The notes under the pieces were generated by a model, which was given only the letters and a program-made list of their open reading frames with translations, had not been told where the DNA came from and made no database searches. A stretch of DNA of 64,000 nt from Rhodoblastus sp. 17X3 (lineage in GTDB: Bacteria; Pseudomonadota; Alphaproteobacteria; Rhizobiales; Beijerinckiaceae), in NCBI RefSeq assembly GCF_030056575.1, contig NZ_JASHHX010000005.1, positions 62,001-126,000 of the forward strand, written 5' to 3'. Positions 9,009-18,100 of the stretch are shown here, one piece after another. Numbering within the stretch: the stretch's first letter is position 1; the number at the start of each line of letters is the position of its first letter. Made by a program: the position numbers and the translations under genes.

Positions 9009-10420
9009 TCGCCCCTTCCCCGGAGCGGCCCGCGCCAGAAGCAGTTCCCGAGCCTGAAAACATCCGCCCGCCTTCGGCGCTCGATTCCGCTCTGGTCTTC
9101 AGCGTGCTGATCGTCCTGCTCGCGGCCTCCTATCTGCTGTTTGGCAAGGAGTCCGCACTCGGCCCCAACCAGATCGCGCTGATTTTTTCCAGCGTCGTCG
9201 CTGGCGTGGTCGCCCACAAGAACGGCATGCGCTGGGAGGGCGTCAGCCAGTCCATCGTCGATGGCGTCGCCACGGGCCTGTCCGCCATTTTCATTCTTCT
9301 CGCGGTCGGCGCCCTGATCGGCTCCTGGGCCCTCAGCGGCGCCATGGCCGCGATGATCTATTACGGGCTCGAATTTCTGAATCCGAACTATTTCTACGTG
9401 TCGACGCTGATGATCTGCGCGCTCGTCGCCATCGCCGTCGGCAGCTCGTGGACCGTCATCGGCGCCATTGGGGTCGGCCTGATGGGCGTCGCCGCCAATC
9501 TGGGAATGTCGCCGGAAATCGCGGCGGGCGCGATCGTCTCCGGCGCCTTTTTCGGCGACCGGACGTCGCCGCTGTCCGACACGCTCAACCTCGCGACCGC
9601 CGTGACCGGCGCCGAATTGTTCCAGCTGATCCGGGAATCGCTCTGGACCTCCGTGCCGTCCTTTGCGCTTGCGGCGTTGCTGTTCGCGGGACTCGGTCAT
9701 TCGGCCTCGGGCGAATCCGGCCATGCGATGCAAAATCTGGCGGTGCATTTCAATATTTCAGGCTGGGCCTTCCTTCCGCTCATCGCGGTCTTCGTCCTCG
9801 CGATCCTGCGCTTTCCGCCCTTCGTCACGATCTTCGCCGGAGCGCTTCTTGGCGGCGTCGTCGCAGCGGCGCTCAATCCCCAGGTGGCGATGGCCTTCGC
9901 GGCGGACGCCAATCTTCCCGCGCCGATCAGCGTTTTCAAGGCCGTCTGGATGGCGCTATCGACCGGCTTCGTCTCGCGAACCGGGGAGGCGGCCATCGAC
10001 GCCCTGCTCTCGCGCGGCGGCATGGCGCAGAAGCTGAACATTGTCTGGCTCATCATGTCGGCGCTGGCCTTCGGCGCCATTGTCGAACATGCGGGCCTCG
10101 TTCAGCGAATCGTCGGCCCGATCGCAGCGCGCGCCCGCTCGATCGGCGGCCTCATCACCTCGGTCGCCGCCGTGTGCGTCGGAACCAATATCGCAACCGC
10201 CGATCAATATATGGCGGTCGCCCTGCCCGGCCGCATGTTCGGGCCCGAGTTCGGGCGGCGCGGCTATGCGCCGGTCGTGCTTGCGCGCACGCTGGCTACG
10301 CCTTCTTCTTCTGTTCGCACCGTTGATGACGGTCGCCATCGGATGGCTAGGACTGCGCATGCTCAAGGCCGCCCCTGCCGAGACGCAAGCCCTGTCAGAA
10401 GCGACCCCGTCCCGGCCTGA
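8966..10420 (+). CDS. NhaC-type Na+/H+ antiporter with disrupted C-terminus
   Basis: About 420 residues match the NhaC antiporter family, including GAIVSGAFFGDRTSPLSDT, FVSRTGEAAIDALLSRGGM and NIATADQYMAVALPGRMF, over about ten hydrophobic helices. After FGRRGYAPVVLARTL (near 10290) the frame turns into arginine-rich nonsense. A typical last helix (FAPLMTVAIGWLGLRMLK) is readable in another frame at about 10313-10366. The usual SGTVTSPLIPWNTC-like segment is missing altogether, so this is a deletion plus frameshift rather than one miscalled base. The product is probably inactive. ATG 8966 overlaps the previous gene; no better start in this frame is visible. Confidence 0.7.
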   Translation: MAGGGRAQDGLAVLIAPSPERPAPEAVPEPENIRPPSALDSALVFSVLIVLLAASYLLFGKESALGPNQIALIFSSVVAGVVAHKNGMRWEGVSQSIVDGVATGLSAIFILLAVGALIGSWALSGAMAAMIYYGLEFLNPNYFYVSTLMICALVAIAVGSSWTVIGAIGVGLMGVAANLGMSPEIAAGAIVSGAFFGDRTSPLSDTLNLATAVTGAELFQLIRESLWTSVPSFALAALLFAGLGHSASGESGHAMQNLAVHFNISGWAFLPLIAVFVLAILRFPPFVTIFAGALLGGVVAAALNPQVAMAFAADANLPAPISVFKAVWMALSTGFVSRTGEAAIDALLSRGGMAQKLNIVWLIMSALAFGAIVEHAGLVQRIVGPIAARARSIGGLITSVAAVCVGTNIATADQYMAVALPGRMFGPEFGRRGYAPVVLARTLATPSSSVRTVDDGRHRMARTAHAQGRPCRDASPVRSDPVPA

Positions 10421-10749
10421 TTAATGAGTCAGCGCGTGTCCCGGCGGGCCTGCGAGGCCTTCACAGCCTGCGAATCGCTGCCGATCCGTTTTCCGGTCAC
10501 GATCTTGCGACGCCTGGCGCCGGCCAGCGCCTGCATGCCTGGATTGGCCGTGTCGCCAGCGGCGGGGCGGTCGAAATTCGCCGCGCGCCGCAACGCGTGC
10601 GCCTTGTGGGCGGCCTCGCCATTGCGCTGAAGCCGGCGCCGCGATAAAATTCAGCCACATCCGACATGAAGCCGCACGCCGCGATGCGGACGCCGAAAAC
10701 CGTTCGGCGACATCCGTTGCGCCCGCGCCGGCCGCCAATGGAGGTCGTC
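10421..10749. other. Intergenic stretch, nothing convincing
   Basis: Only arginine-rich shadow frames are present. One minus-strand frame is open through 10437-10630 without a start codon in good context. The ribosome site of the following gene (GGAGG, 10740-10744) lies at the end. Confidence 0.4.
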
Positions 10750-11223
10750 ATGTCCATCTCCATGAAACTGCAGAAATATCTCGACCGCAAACAGGCTCGC
10801 TTCGATCTCATCGAACACCAGCCGACGAAGGACACGATGTCCGCAGCCGAAGTCTGTCGCGTCTATCCCGATTGTCTGGCGAAGGCGGTTGTCGTGCGGT
10901 CGCGCGGGGGCTACCTGCTGGCCGTCCTGCCGGCGTCGCAGCGGATCAGTTTATCGCGGCTGCAGCTGGCGCTCGGCCAGCCTTGCACATTGGCGACGGA
11001 AGGAGAACTCGACCGGCTGTTCGACGATTGCACTCACGGCGCCGTCCCGGCCATTGGCGAATGCTATGGGCTCGACGTCGTGGCGGAGGCCAGCGTTTTC
11101 GACCCCGGCGACATCTACTTCGAAGGGGGCGATCTCAAGACGCTCGTCCACATGAGCCAGGCGCAATTTTCGCAGCTGACCGATGAAGCGCGACGCGCAC
11201 ATTTCGCCGCCGCGTTCGAGTGA
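10750..11223 (+). CDS. YbaK/EbsC-type aminoacyl-tRNA deacylase-like protein
   Basis: A 157-aa single-domain protein of the YbaK/ProRS-editing family, which hydrolyses mischarged aminoacyl-tRNAs in the cytoplasm. Seen are the N-terminal LQKYLDRKQARFDLIEHQPT, the central VCRVYPDCLAKAVVVRSRGGYLLAVLPAS containing the conserved lysine, and a C-terminal GAVPAIGECYGLDVVAEASV segment typical of the fold. ATG 10750 follows GGAGG at ideal spacing. The second half (FEGGDLKTLVHMSQAQFSQL) is typical of the stand-alone subgroup annotated as YbaK/prolyl-tRNA synthetase associated. Substrate specificity is unknown. Confidence 0.85.
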   Translation: MSISMKLQKYLDRKQARFDLIEHQPTKDTMSAAEVCRVYPDCLAKAVVVRSRGGYLLAVLPASQRISLSRLQLALGQPCTLATEGELDRLFDDCTHGAVPAIGECYGLDVVAEASVFDPGDIYFEGGDLKTLVHMSQAQFSQLTDEARRAHFAAAFE

Positions 11224-11314
11224 GGCGCAGCCGGTTTGAAAGCCCGCATTCCGAAATCGCGCAAAGCGACCGATGTCTGGAATTTGGGGGAGACCGACTT
11301 CAACCGTCAACCCG

Positions 11315-11347
11315 GAGCGGTCATTCGGTAAATTTTCTTGACCGCTC
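11315..11347. terminator. Hairpin downstream of the ybaK-like gene
   Basis: GAGCGGTCA and TGACCGCTC form a perfect nine-base stem around a 15-base AT-rich loop. There is no clear T-tract. It lies between two convergent genes, so a bidirectional terminator role is plausible. Confidence 0.45.
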
Positions 11348-11439
11348 GACCACCCGTTGGAAGCAGACGTTCTCCCGAAATATGCGGTTCAGAACGGCAA
11401 GATTGCGATGCGCCATTTTTCGATTCGGAGTTTTCGACA

Positions 11440-12138
11440 TCAAATGGTTTCGTCGTCGATCAACGGGTCGGGATGAGCGAGTTTTTCAAGGGCGGCCCAA
11501 TCCTTGACGACGACAGTGGCGCCGTCGATGCGGACGTCATATTTCACGAGGGTGGCGAAGGCGCGGGACAGGGCTTCCGGCGCCATGCCGAGGCGCGCCG
11601 CGAGGATTTTCTTCTCAAAGGGAATGATGAAGCGGTGCCCGCCGCCGGTCTCCTTGTCGCGATGCACCAGCCAATTGGCGAGGCGTTCGAGGCTGGTGCG
11701 CAATTTCTGGTTCTTCAGCTCCTGCGCGACGTTGCGATAGGCGTTGGCCATTTCCTCGGCGATAGCGGTCGCGAAGCCGGCGTCAGTTCGCATGGCCTTT
11801 CTTATGGGTGCAGCAGGCAGCATCAGGATGCGGGAGGGCTCCAATACGCGGGCCGATTGCAGATAGAGCCGATCGAGCGCGACCGCGGCGACAATGAAAG
11901 TATGGGGCGGTCCGATCACCGCGATGGTCGTCTCGCGGTCGAGCCAGGAGGCGGCAAGCTCTATGGCGCCGGACAGAACCGCATAAAGAAAATCGGCCTT
12001 CTCGCCCTCCCTGGTCAGCTGGGTATGGGCCGGAAATCGCTGCACGAACGCGCCTTGCAGCAGGAGATCCAATGTCTCCGCCTGGCAGGCGGCAAGAAGG
12101 GGATGCCGGACAATTTCTTCGCGTTCTTCCGCGCGCAT
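11440..12138 (-). CDS. Crp/Fnr family regulator, probable nitrate/NO-responsive control of narK-narGHJI
   Basis: A 232-aa Crp/Fnr protein: an N-terminal cyclic-nucleotide-binding-like domain (LLLQGAFVQRFPAHTQLTREGEKADFLYAVLSGAIEL), a long dimer helix (about 125-150), and a winged helix-turn-helix with KKILAARLGMAPEALSRAFATL (about 183-204). The recognition helix has E-x-x-S-R, as in FNR, matching the TTGAT-N4-ATCAA boxes upstream. The N-terminus has one cysteine only (about residue 18), so the FNR iron-sulfur cluster is not expected. A Dnr/NnrR- or NarR-like haem or NO sensor is more likely. Its position divergent from narK and the box 45 bases before its start suggest control of the nar operon and of itself. 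Confidence 0.88.
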   Translation of the reverse strand: MRAEEREEIVRHPLLAACQAETLDLLLQGAFVQRFPAHTQLTREGEKADFLYAVLSGAIELAASWLDRETTIAVIGPPHTFIVAAVALDRLYLQSARVLEPSRILMLPAAPIRKAMRTDAGFATAIAEEMANAYRNVAQELKNQKLRTSLERLANWLVHRDKETGGGHRFIIPFEKKILAARLGMAPEALSRAFATLVKYDVRIDGATVVVKDWAALEKLAHPDPLIDDETI

Positions 12139-12182
12139 TCTGTGCTCCCTCGGCCCGGCGTCGAAACCTCGCCAATCCGTTC

Positions 12183-12196
12183 TTGATTATTATCAA
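12183..12196. promoter_or_regulatory. Perfect FNR-type box
   Basis: TTGATTATTATCAA is an exact TTGAT-N4-ATCAA palindrome, the FNR/ANR/Dnr consensus. It lies 45 bases upstream of the Crp/Fnr gene start and about 190 bases upstream of narK, so it probably serves autoregulation. Confidence 0.85.
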
Positions 12197-12297
12197 CTCC
12201 AAGGCGGATCTTTGTTGTCCGCGAGCAAATAAAATCGCGGAGCCGGAATTGATAGAAACACAATAACATATTGTTTTTAGTTATAAAACTAGCGATT

Positions 12298-12311
12298 TTG
12301 ATCGAAATCAA
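12298..12311. promoter_or_regulatory. Perfect FNR-type box before narK
   Basis: TTGATCGAAATCAA is a second exact TTGAT-N4-ATCAA palindrome, 76 bases upstream of the narK ATG. This spacing suits activation of a promoter about 40 bases downstream. A degenerate half-match (TTGATAGAAACACAA) lies nearby at about 12249-12263. Confidence 0.87.
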
Positions 12312-12387
12312 AGTGCCGACGGCGCCCCCGTCGTCAATGTGCCTCGCATGAGAAGCTTTTTTCCTTGACGGCTTGGCGGAATGGAAA

Positions 12388-15129
12388 ATGACCGACACTT
12401 TGCATGACCGTGGCGCAGCGTCGCGCGCCCTCTGGATTTCGACCGTCGCTTTTACCCTGTGTTTTGCGGTCTGGACGATTTTCGCCATCATCGGCATCCA
12501 GATCAAGAAAGACCTCGGTCTCAACGAGACGCAATTCGGCCTGCTGGTCGGTACGCCCATCCTCACCGGCTCGTTGATCCGCCTGGCGCTCGGCGTCTGG
12601 ACCGACCAATATGGCGGACGCCGCGTTTTCACCGTCGTCATGCTGGCGGCGGCGGTGGCGACCTATTTGCTCACCTATGCGGAAACCTATCCGCAATTCC
12701 TGCTGGCGGCGCTGGGCGTCGGCATCGCTGGCGGCTCTTTCGCGGTCGGCGTCGCCTATGTCTCGCGTTGGTACGAGGCCGGCAAGCAGGGCACGGCGCT
12801 CGGCATTTTCGGCGCCGGCAATGTCGGCGCGGCGGTCACCAAATTCTGCGCGCCTTTCGTGATGATCGCGCTGGGCTGGAAGGGCGTCGCCGAGGTTTGG
12901 GCCGCGGTCCTGGCCGCAATGGCCGTCGTGTTCTGGTTCACCACCCGGGAAGATCCGGTGGTGGCCGAGCGCCGCCGCACCGGCGAAAAGCCGCGCAGCG
13001 CCTGGCTGGAAATGGAGCCGCTGAAGAACGTCCAGGTCTGGCGTTTCGCGCTCTATTATTTCTTCGTTTTCGGCGGCTTCGTCGCGCTGTCGCTGTGGCT
13101 GCCGCAATATCTGATCAATGTCTATCATGTCGATCTGAAAACGGCCGGCATGACCGCGGCGATGTTCTCGCTGCCCGCCAGCCTGTTCCGCGCCTATGGC
13201 GGCCATCTGTCCGACCGTTACGGCGCCCGCACGGTGATGTACTGGACGTTCCTCGTCGGCGTGGTTTGCACCTTCATCCTGTCCTATCCGCCGACGGATT
13301 ACATTGTGCATACGGCGCAGGGCGACAAGGCTTTCCATCTCGCGATGGGCCTGGCCGCCTTCATCGTGACGATCTTCGTGCTCGGCTTCTTCATGGCGCT
13401 GGGCAAGGCGGCGGTCTACAAGCACATCCCGGTCTATTATCCCAAGAATGTCGGCGCGGTCGGCGGCCTCGTCGGCATGATCGGCGGTCTTGGCGGCTTC
13501 GTGCTGCCCATCGCCTTCGGCGCCCTGTTCGATCTCACGGGGCTGTGGACCAGCTGCTTCATGCTGCTGTTCGTGCTCGTCACGGGCGCGCTGGTCTGGA
13601 TGCATTTCTCAATCCGCGCCATGGAGCGCAGCGCCGCGAGCGCCGTCGAACTGCAACGGCTGCCGCAATTTCCCGAAATGCAGGAGGTCCACAAACCGGA
13701 GCATGTCGGCGCCTTGTCCGGCGCGGTGCTGCAGGATTGGCGCCCGGAAGACAAGACCTTTTGGGACCAGACGGGCAGGGCGGTCGCGCGCAAGAATCTG
13801 TGGCTGTCGATCCCCTCGTTGTTCCTGTCCTTCGCCATCTGGCAGGTCTGGTCGGTGGTTGTGGCCAAGCTGCCTTTGGTCGGTTTCAAATTCTCGACCG
13901 ACCAATTGTTCTGGCTGGCCGCTCTGCCCGGCCTGAGCGGAGCGACCCTGCGCATCTTCTATTCCTTCATGGTGCCCGTCTTCGGCGGCAGGCTTTGGAC
14001 GACGCTGGCGACCTGGTCGCTGATGATCCCGGCGATCGGCATCGGCTACGCCGTTCAGAACCCCGACACGCCCTATGTCGTGCTGCTGATCCTCGCCTTG
14101 CTGTGCGGCTTCGGCGGCGGCAATTTCGCCTCCTCGATGGCCAATATTTCCTTCTTCTTCCCGAAGGCGGAAAAGGGCAACGCGCTGGCGCTCAATGCGG
14201 GCCTCGGCAATCTCGGCGTCAGCGCGGTGCAGTTCGTCGCGCCGCTGATCATCGCCTATGGCGTGTTCGGCGCGCTTGGCGGCGCGCCGCAGGTGGTCGG
14301 CGCGGCGGACAAGGCGACCCAGCTCTGGCTCCAGAACGCCGCCTTCATCTTCGTGCCCTTCATCGCCGCATCGGCCTTCGCAGCCTGGTTCGGCATGAAT
14401 GACATCGCCTCGGCCAAGGCCAGTTTCGCCGAACAGTCGGTGATTTTCTCCCGCCGCCACAACTGGATCATGTGCGTCCTCTACACTGGCACCTTTGGCT
14501 CGTTCATCGGCTTTTCGGCGGGCTTCCCCCTGCTGAGCAAGATCCTGTTCCCGCAGGTGGATGCGCTGGCCTACGCCTTCCTCGGCCCGCTGGTCGGCGC
14601 GCTGGCGCGCTCCGGCACGGGCTGGGTCGCGGATCGCTGGGGCGGCGGGCGCGTCACGCTTGGCGTGTTCCTCGGCATGATCCTGGGCGTGCTCGGCGTG
14701 ATCTATTTCATCGGGGTGAAGGACCAGCCGGGCGCGTTCTGGGGCTTCTTCGCCAGTTTCCTGTTCCTGTTCCTGATGACCGGAATCGGCAACGCCTCCA
14801 CCTTCCAGATGATCCCGAACATCATGCGCAAGGAGATCGCGCGGCTGGAGCCGCAGATGGACGCGGCCCAGCGCACCCGCCAGGCCGAGAAGGAATCCGC
14901 CGCGATCACCGGCTTCACCTCGGCCATCGCCGCCTATGGCGCCTTCTTCATCCCCAAATCCTACGGCACGTCGATCGCCCTCACCGGCGGGGTAAGCGGC
15001 GCGCTCTGGGCCTTCTGCGGTTTCTACGTCATCTGCGTCGTGGTCACCTGGGCGGTCTACACCCGCAAGGGCGGGTTGCTCCACGACGTCGAGGGACGTC
15101 GGGCGGCCGCGCCGACGCCAGCAGAATAA
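12388..15129 (+). CDS. narK: Fused NarK1-NarK2 nitrate/nitrite transporter
   Basis: A 913-aa protein made of two complete major-facilitator domains. The first half (about residues 1-420) is of NarK1 type, expected to import nitrate with protons (ETQFGLLVGTPILTGSLIR; GAVGGLVGMIGGLGGFVLP). The second half (about 450-905) is of NarK2 type, expected to exchange nitrate for nitrite (LPGLSGATLRIFYSFMVPVFGG; ALNAGLGNLGVSAVQFVAP). Natural NarK1-NarK2 fusions are known from Paracoccus and other denitrifying proteobacteria. ATG 12388 is chosen over the TTG at 12373. It is the first gene of the unit with narGHJI (34 bases to narG) and is preceded by an FNR-type box. Confidence 0.93.
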   Translation: MTDTLHDRGAASRALWISTVAFTLCFAVWTIFAIIGIQIKKDLGLNETQFGLLVGTPILTGSLIRLALGVWTDQYGGRRVFTVVMLAAAVATYLLTYAETYPQFLLAALGVGIAGGSFAVGVAYVSRWYEAGKQGTALGIFGAGNVGAAVTKFCAPFVMIALGWKGVAEVWAAVLAAMAVVFWFTTREDPVVAERRRTGEKPRSAWLEMEPLKNVQVWRFALYYFFVFGGFVALSLWLPQYLINVYHVDLKTAGMTAAMFSLPASLFRAYGGHLSDRYGARTVMYWTFLVGVVCTFILSYPPTDYIVHTAQGDKAFHLAMGLAAFIVTIFVLGFFMALGKAAVYKHIPVYYPKNVGAVGGLVGMIGGLGGFVLPIAFGALFDLTGLWTSCFMLLFVLVTGALVWMHFSIRAMERSAASAVELQRLPQFPEMQEVHKPEHVGALSGAVLQDWRPEDKTFWDQTGRAVARKNLWLSIPSLFLSFAIWQVWSVVVAKLPLVGFKFSTDQLFWLAALPGLSGATLRIFYSFMVPVFGGRLWTTLATWSLMIPAIGIGYAVQNPDTPYVVLLILALLCGFGGGNFASSMANISFFFPKAEKGNALALNAGLGNLGVSAVQFVAPLIIAYGVFGALGGAPQVVGAADKATQLWLQNAAFIFVPFIAASAFAAWFGMNDIASAKASFAEQSVIFSRRHNWIMCVLYTGTFGSFIGFSAGFPLLSKILFPQVDALAYAFLGPLVGALARSGTGWVADRWGGGRVTLGVFLGMILGVLGVIYFIGVKDQPGAFWGFFASFLFLFLMTGIGNASTFQMIPNIMRKEIARLEPQMDAAQRTRQAEKESAAITGFTSAIAAYGAFFIPKSYGTSIALTGGVSGALWAFCGFYVICVVVTWAVYTRKGGLLHDVEGRRAAAPTPAE

Positions 15130-15162
15130 TCAAAACGCGAATCCAGATCTGGAGCTTGAGCG

Positions 15163-18100
15163 ATGAGCCATTTTCTCGACCGTCTGACCTTTTTCCAGAG
15201 GGCGCCGCAGCCTTTCTCGAATGGACACGGCGTCACCACCAATGAGGACCGCCGCTGGGAAGACGGCTATCGGAAACGCTGGCAGCACGACAAGATCGTT
15301 CGCTCGACCCATGGCGTGAACTGCACCGGCTCCTGCTCGTGGAAAATCTACGTCAAGGGCGGCATCGTCACCTGGGAGACGCAGCAGACCGATTATCCGC
15401 GCACGCGGCCCGACCTGCCCAATCACGAGCCGCGCGGCTGCCCGCGCGGCGCGAGCTACAGCTGGTATCTCTATTCCGCCAATCGCGTGAAATATCCGCT
15501 GGTGCGTTCGCGTCTCGTCAAGCTCTGGCGCGAGGCGCGGAAAAGCTTGACGCCCGTCACGGCCTGGGCGTCCATCGTCGAAGATCCGGCCAAGCGCGAT
15601 TCCTATACGACGAAGCGCGGTCACGGCGGATTCGTCCGCGCGAACTGGGACGAGGTCAATGAGATCATCGCCGCCGCCAACGCCTATACGGTGAAGAAGC
15701 ACGGCCCGGATCGCGTGATCGGCTTCTCGCCAATTCCCGCCATGTCGATGGTCTCCTATGCGGCCGGCGCGCGCTATCTGTCGCTGATCGGCGGCGCCTG
15801 TCTGTCGTTCTACGACTGGTATTGCGACTTGCCGCCATCCTCGCCGCAGACCTGGGGCGAGCAGACCGATGTCGCGGAATCGGCCGATTGGTACAATTCC
15901 GGCTTCCTGCTGCTGTGGGGCTCCAACGTGCCGCAGACGCGCACGCCGGATGCGCATTTCTATACCGAGGCGCGCTATCGCGGCGCCAAGAGCGCGGTGA
16001 TAGCGCCGGATTATTCCGAGGCCGCGAAATTCGGCGACATCTGGCTTTCGGTGAAACAGGGAACCGATTCCGCTCTGGCCATGGCCTTCGGCCACGTTAT
16101 TTTGAAAGAATTCCATGTCGATCGGCGGGTCGATTATTTCGTCGATTATTGCAAGCGCTACACCGACATGCCGATGCTGGTGCGCCTCGTCGAAAAGGAC
16201 GGGCGCCTCATCCCCGACCGCTTCCTCCGCGCGTCCGATCTGAACGGGGCGCTGAGCGAGACCAACAATCCCGAATGGAAGACGCTGGCCTTCGATTCCA
16301 AGACCGGCGAACTGGTGGCGCCCAATGGCTCTGTCGGCTTCCGCTGGGGCGAGAAGGGCAAGTGGAATCTCGAAGCCAAACGCTCCGACGGAACGCCGGT
16401 CGATCTGATGCTGTCGCTGAAGGACGGCCAGCACGAGCTGGTCGATGTCGCCTTCCCCTATTTCGGCAATGTCGCGCATGAGCATTTCGCCCATTCCGAT
16501 CACGACAGCATATTGGAGCGCCGCCTTCCGGCGACGCGGCTGGCGACCGCCGAAGGCGAGGTTCTGGTCGCTTCGGTCTATGATCTGTTCCTGGCCAATT
16601 ACGGCGTGGATCGCGGCTTCGGCGGCGCCAATGTCGCCCGCAATTTCGACGACAATGTTCCCTATACGCCAGCCTGGGCCGAAGCCATCACCGGCGTCTC
16701 GCGCGACAAGATCGCGCAGGTCGCGCACGAATTCGCGCTCAACGCCGAAAAGACCAACGGCCGCTCGATGGTCATCATCGGCGCGGGCATGAACCATTGG
16801 TTCCATTGCGACATGAATTATCGCGGCGTGATCAACATGCTGGTCATGTGCGGCTGCGTCGGCCAGTCGGGCGGCGGCTGGGCGCATTATGTCGGGCAGG
16901 AAAAGCTGCGCCCGCAATCGGGCTGGGCGCCTCTGGCCTTCGCGCTCGACTGGGGCCGTCCGCCACGCCAGCAGAACGGCACGTCCTTCTTCTACGCCCA
17001 CACCGATCAATGGCGCTACGAGACGGTCGACCCGAAGGAACTGCTCTCGCCCACCGCTCCGGTCGGACCGTGGGACGGCGCGATGATCGATTACAACGTG
17101 CGCGCCGAACGGATGGGCTGGCTGCCTTCTGCGCCGCAACTCGAACAGAACCCGCTCACCCTCGCGGCGAAAGCGGCGGAGAAGGGGCTGGAGCCGAAGG
17201 ATTATGTAGCCCAAGGGCTGGTTTCCGGCGAGCTGAAACTGTCCTGCGAGGATCCGGACAATCCGAAGAACTGGCCGCGCAACCTGTTCGTCTGGCGCTC
17301 AAACCTGCTCGGCTCGTCCGGCAAGGGCCACGAATATTTTCTCAAGCATCTGCTCGGGACGTCGCATGGCGTGCTCGGCAAGAATCTCGGTGAGGAAGGT
17401 CGCGCCAAGCCGCAGGAGGTCGCCTGGCATGAGCGGGGGCCGGAAGGCAAGCTCGACCTGCTGGTGACGCTCGACTTCCGCATGTCCACGACCTGCGTCT
17501 ATTCCGACATCGTGCTGCCGACCGCCACCTGGTACGAGAAGGACGATCTCAACACCTCGGACATGCATCCCTTCATCCATCCGCTCGGCGCGGCGGTCGA
17601 TCCGGCGTGGGAGTCGCGCTCGGACTGGGAAATCTACAAGGGAATCGCCAAGGCCTTTTCCAAGGTCGCGCCGGAAGTGCTGGGCGTCGAGAAGGACGTC
17701 GTGCTGACCCCGATCATGCACGATTCGCCGGCTGAGATCGCGCAGGCGCTCGACGTCAAGGACTGGAAGAAGGGCGAGTGCGCCGCGCTTCCGGGCAAGA
17801 CCATGCCGGCGGTGACGGTCGTGGAGCGCGACTATCCCAATATCTACCAGCGTTTCACCTCGCTCGGACCGCTGATGGACAAGGTCGGCAATAATGTGAA
17901 GGGCATCGCCTGGGAGACCGGCGCGGAGGTCGAGCACTTAAAACATCTCAACGGCGTGGTTCTCGAGGAAGGCGCCACGAAGGGCCTGGCGAAAATCAAC
18001 ACCGCCGTCGATGCTGCGGAAGTCATTCTCATGCTGGCGCCGGAGACCAATGGCGAGGTCGCGGTGCGCGCGTGGGAGGCTTTGTCCACGGCCACCGGCC

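Noticed and set aside
15130-17214. 694-aa minus-strand open frame
   Set aside because: Antisense to narG, which is fully supported; no motifs.
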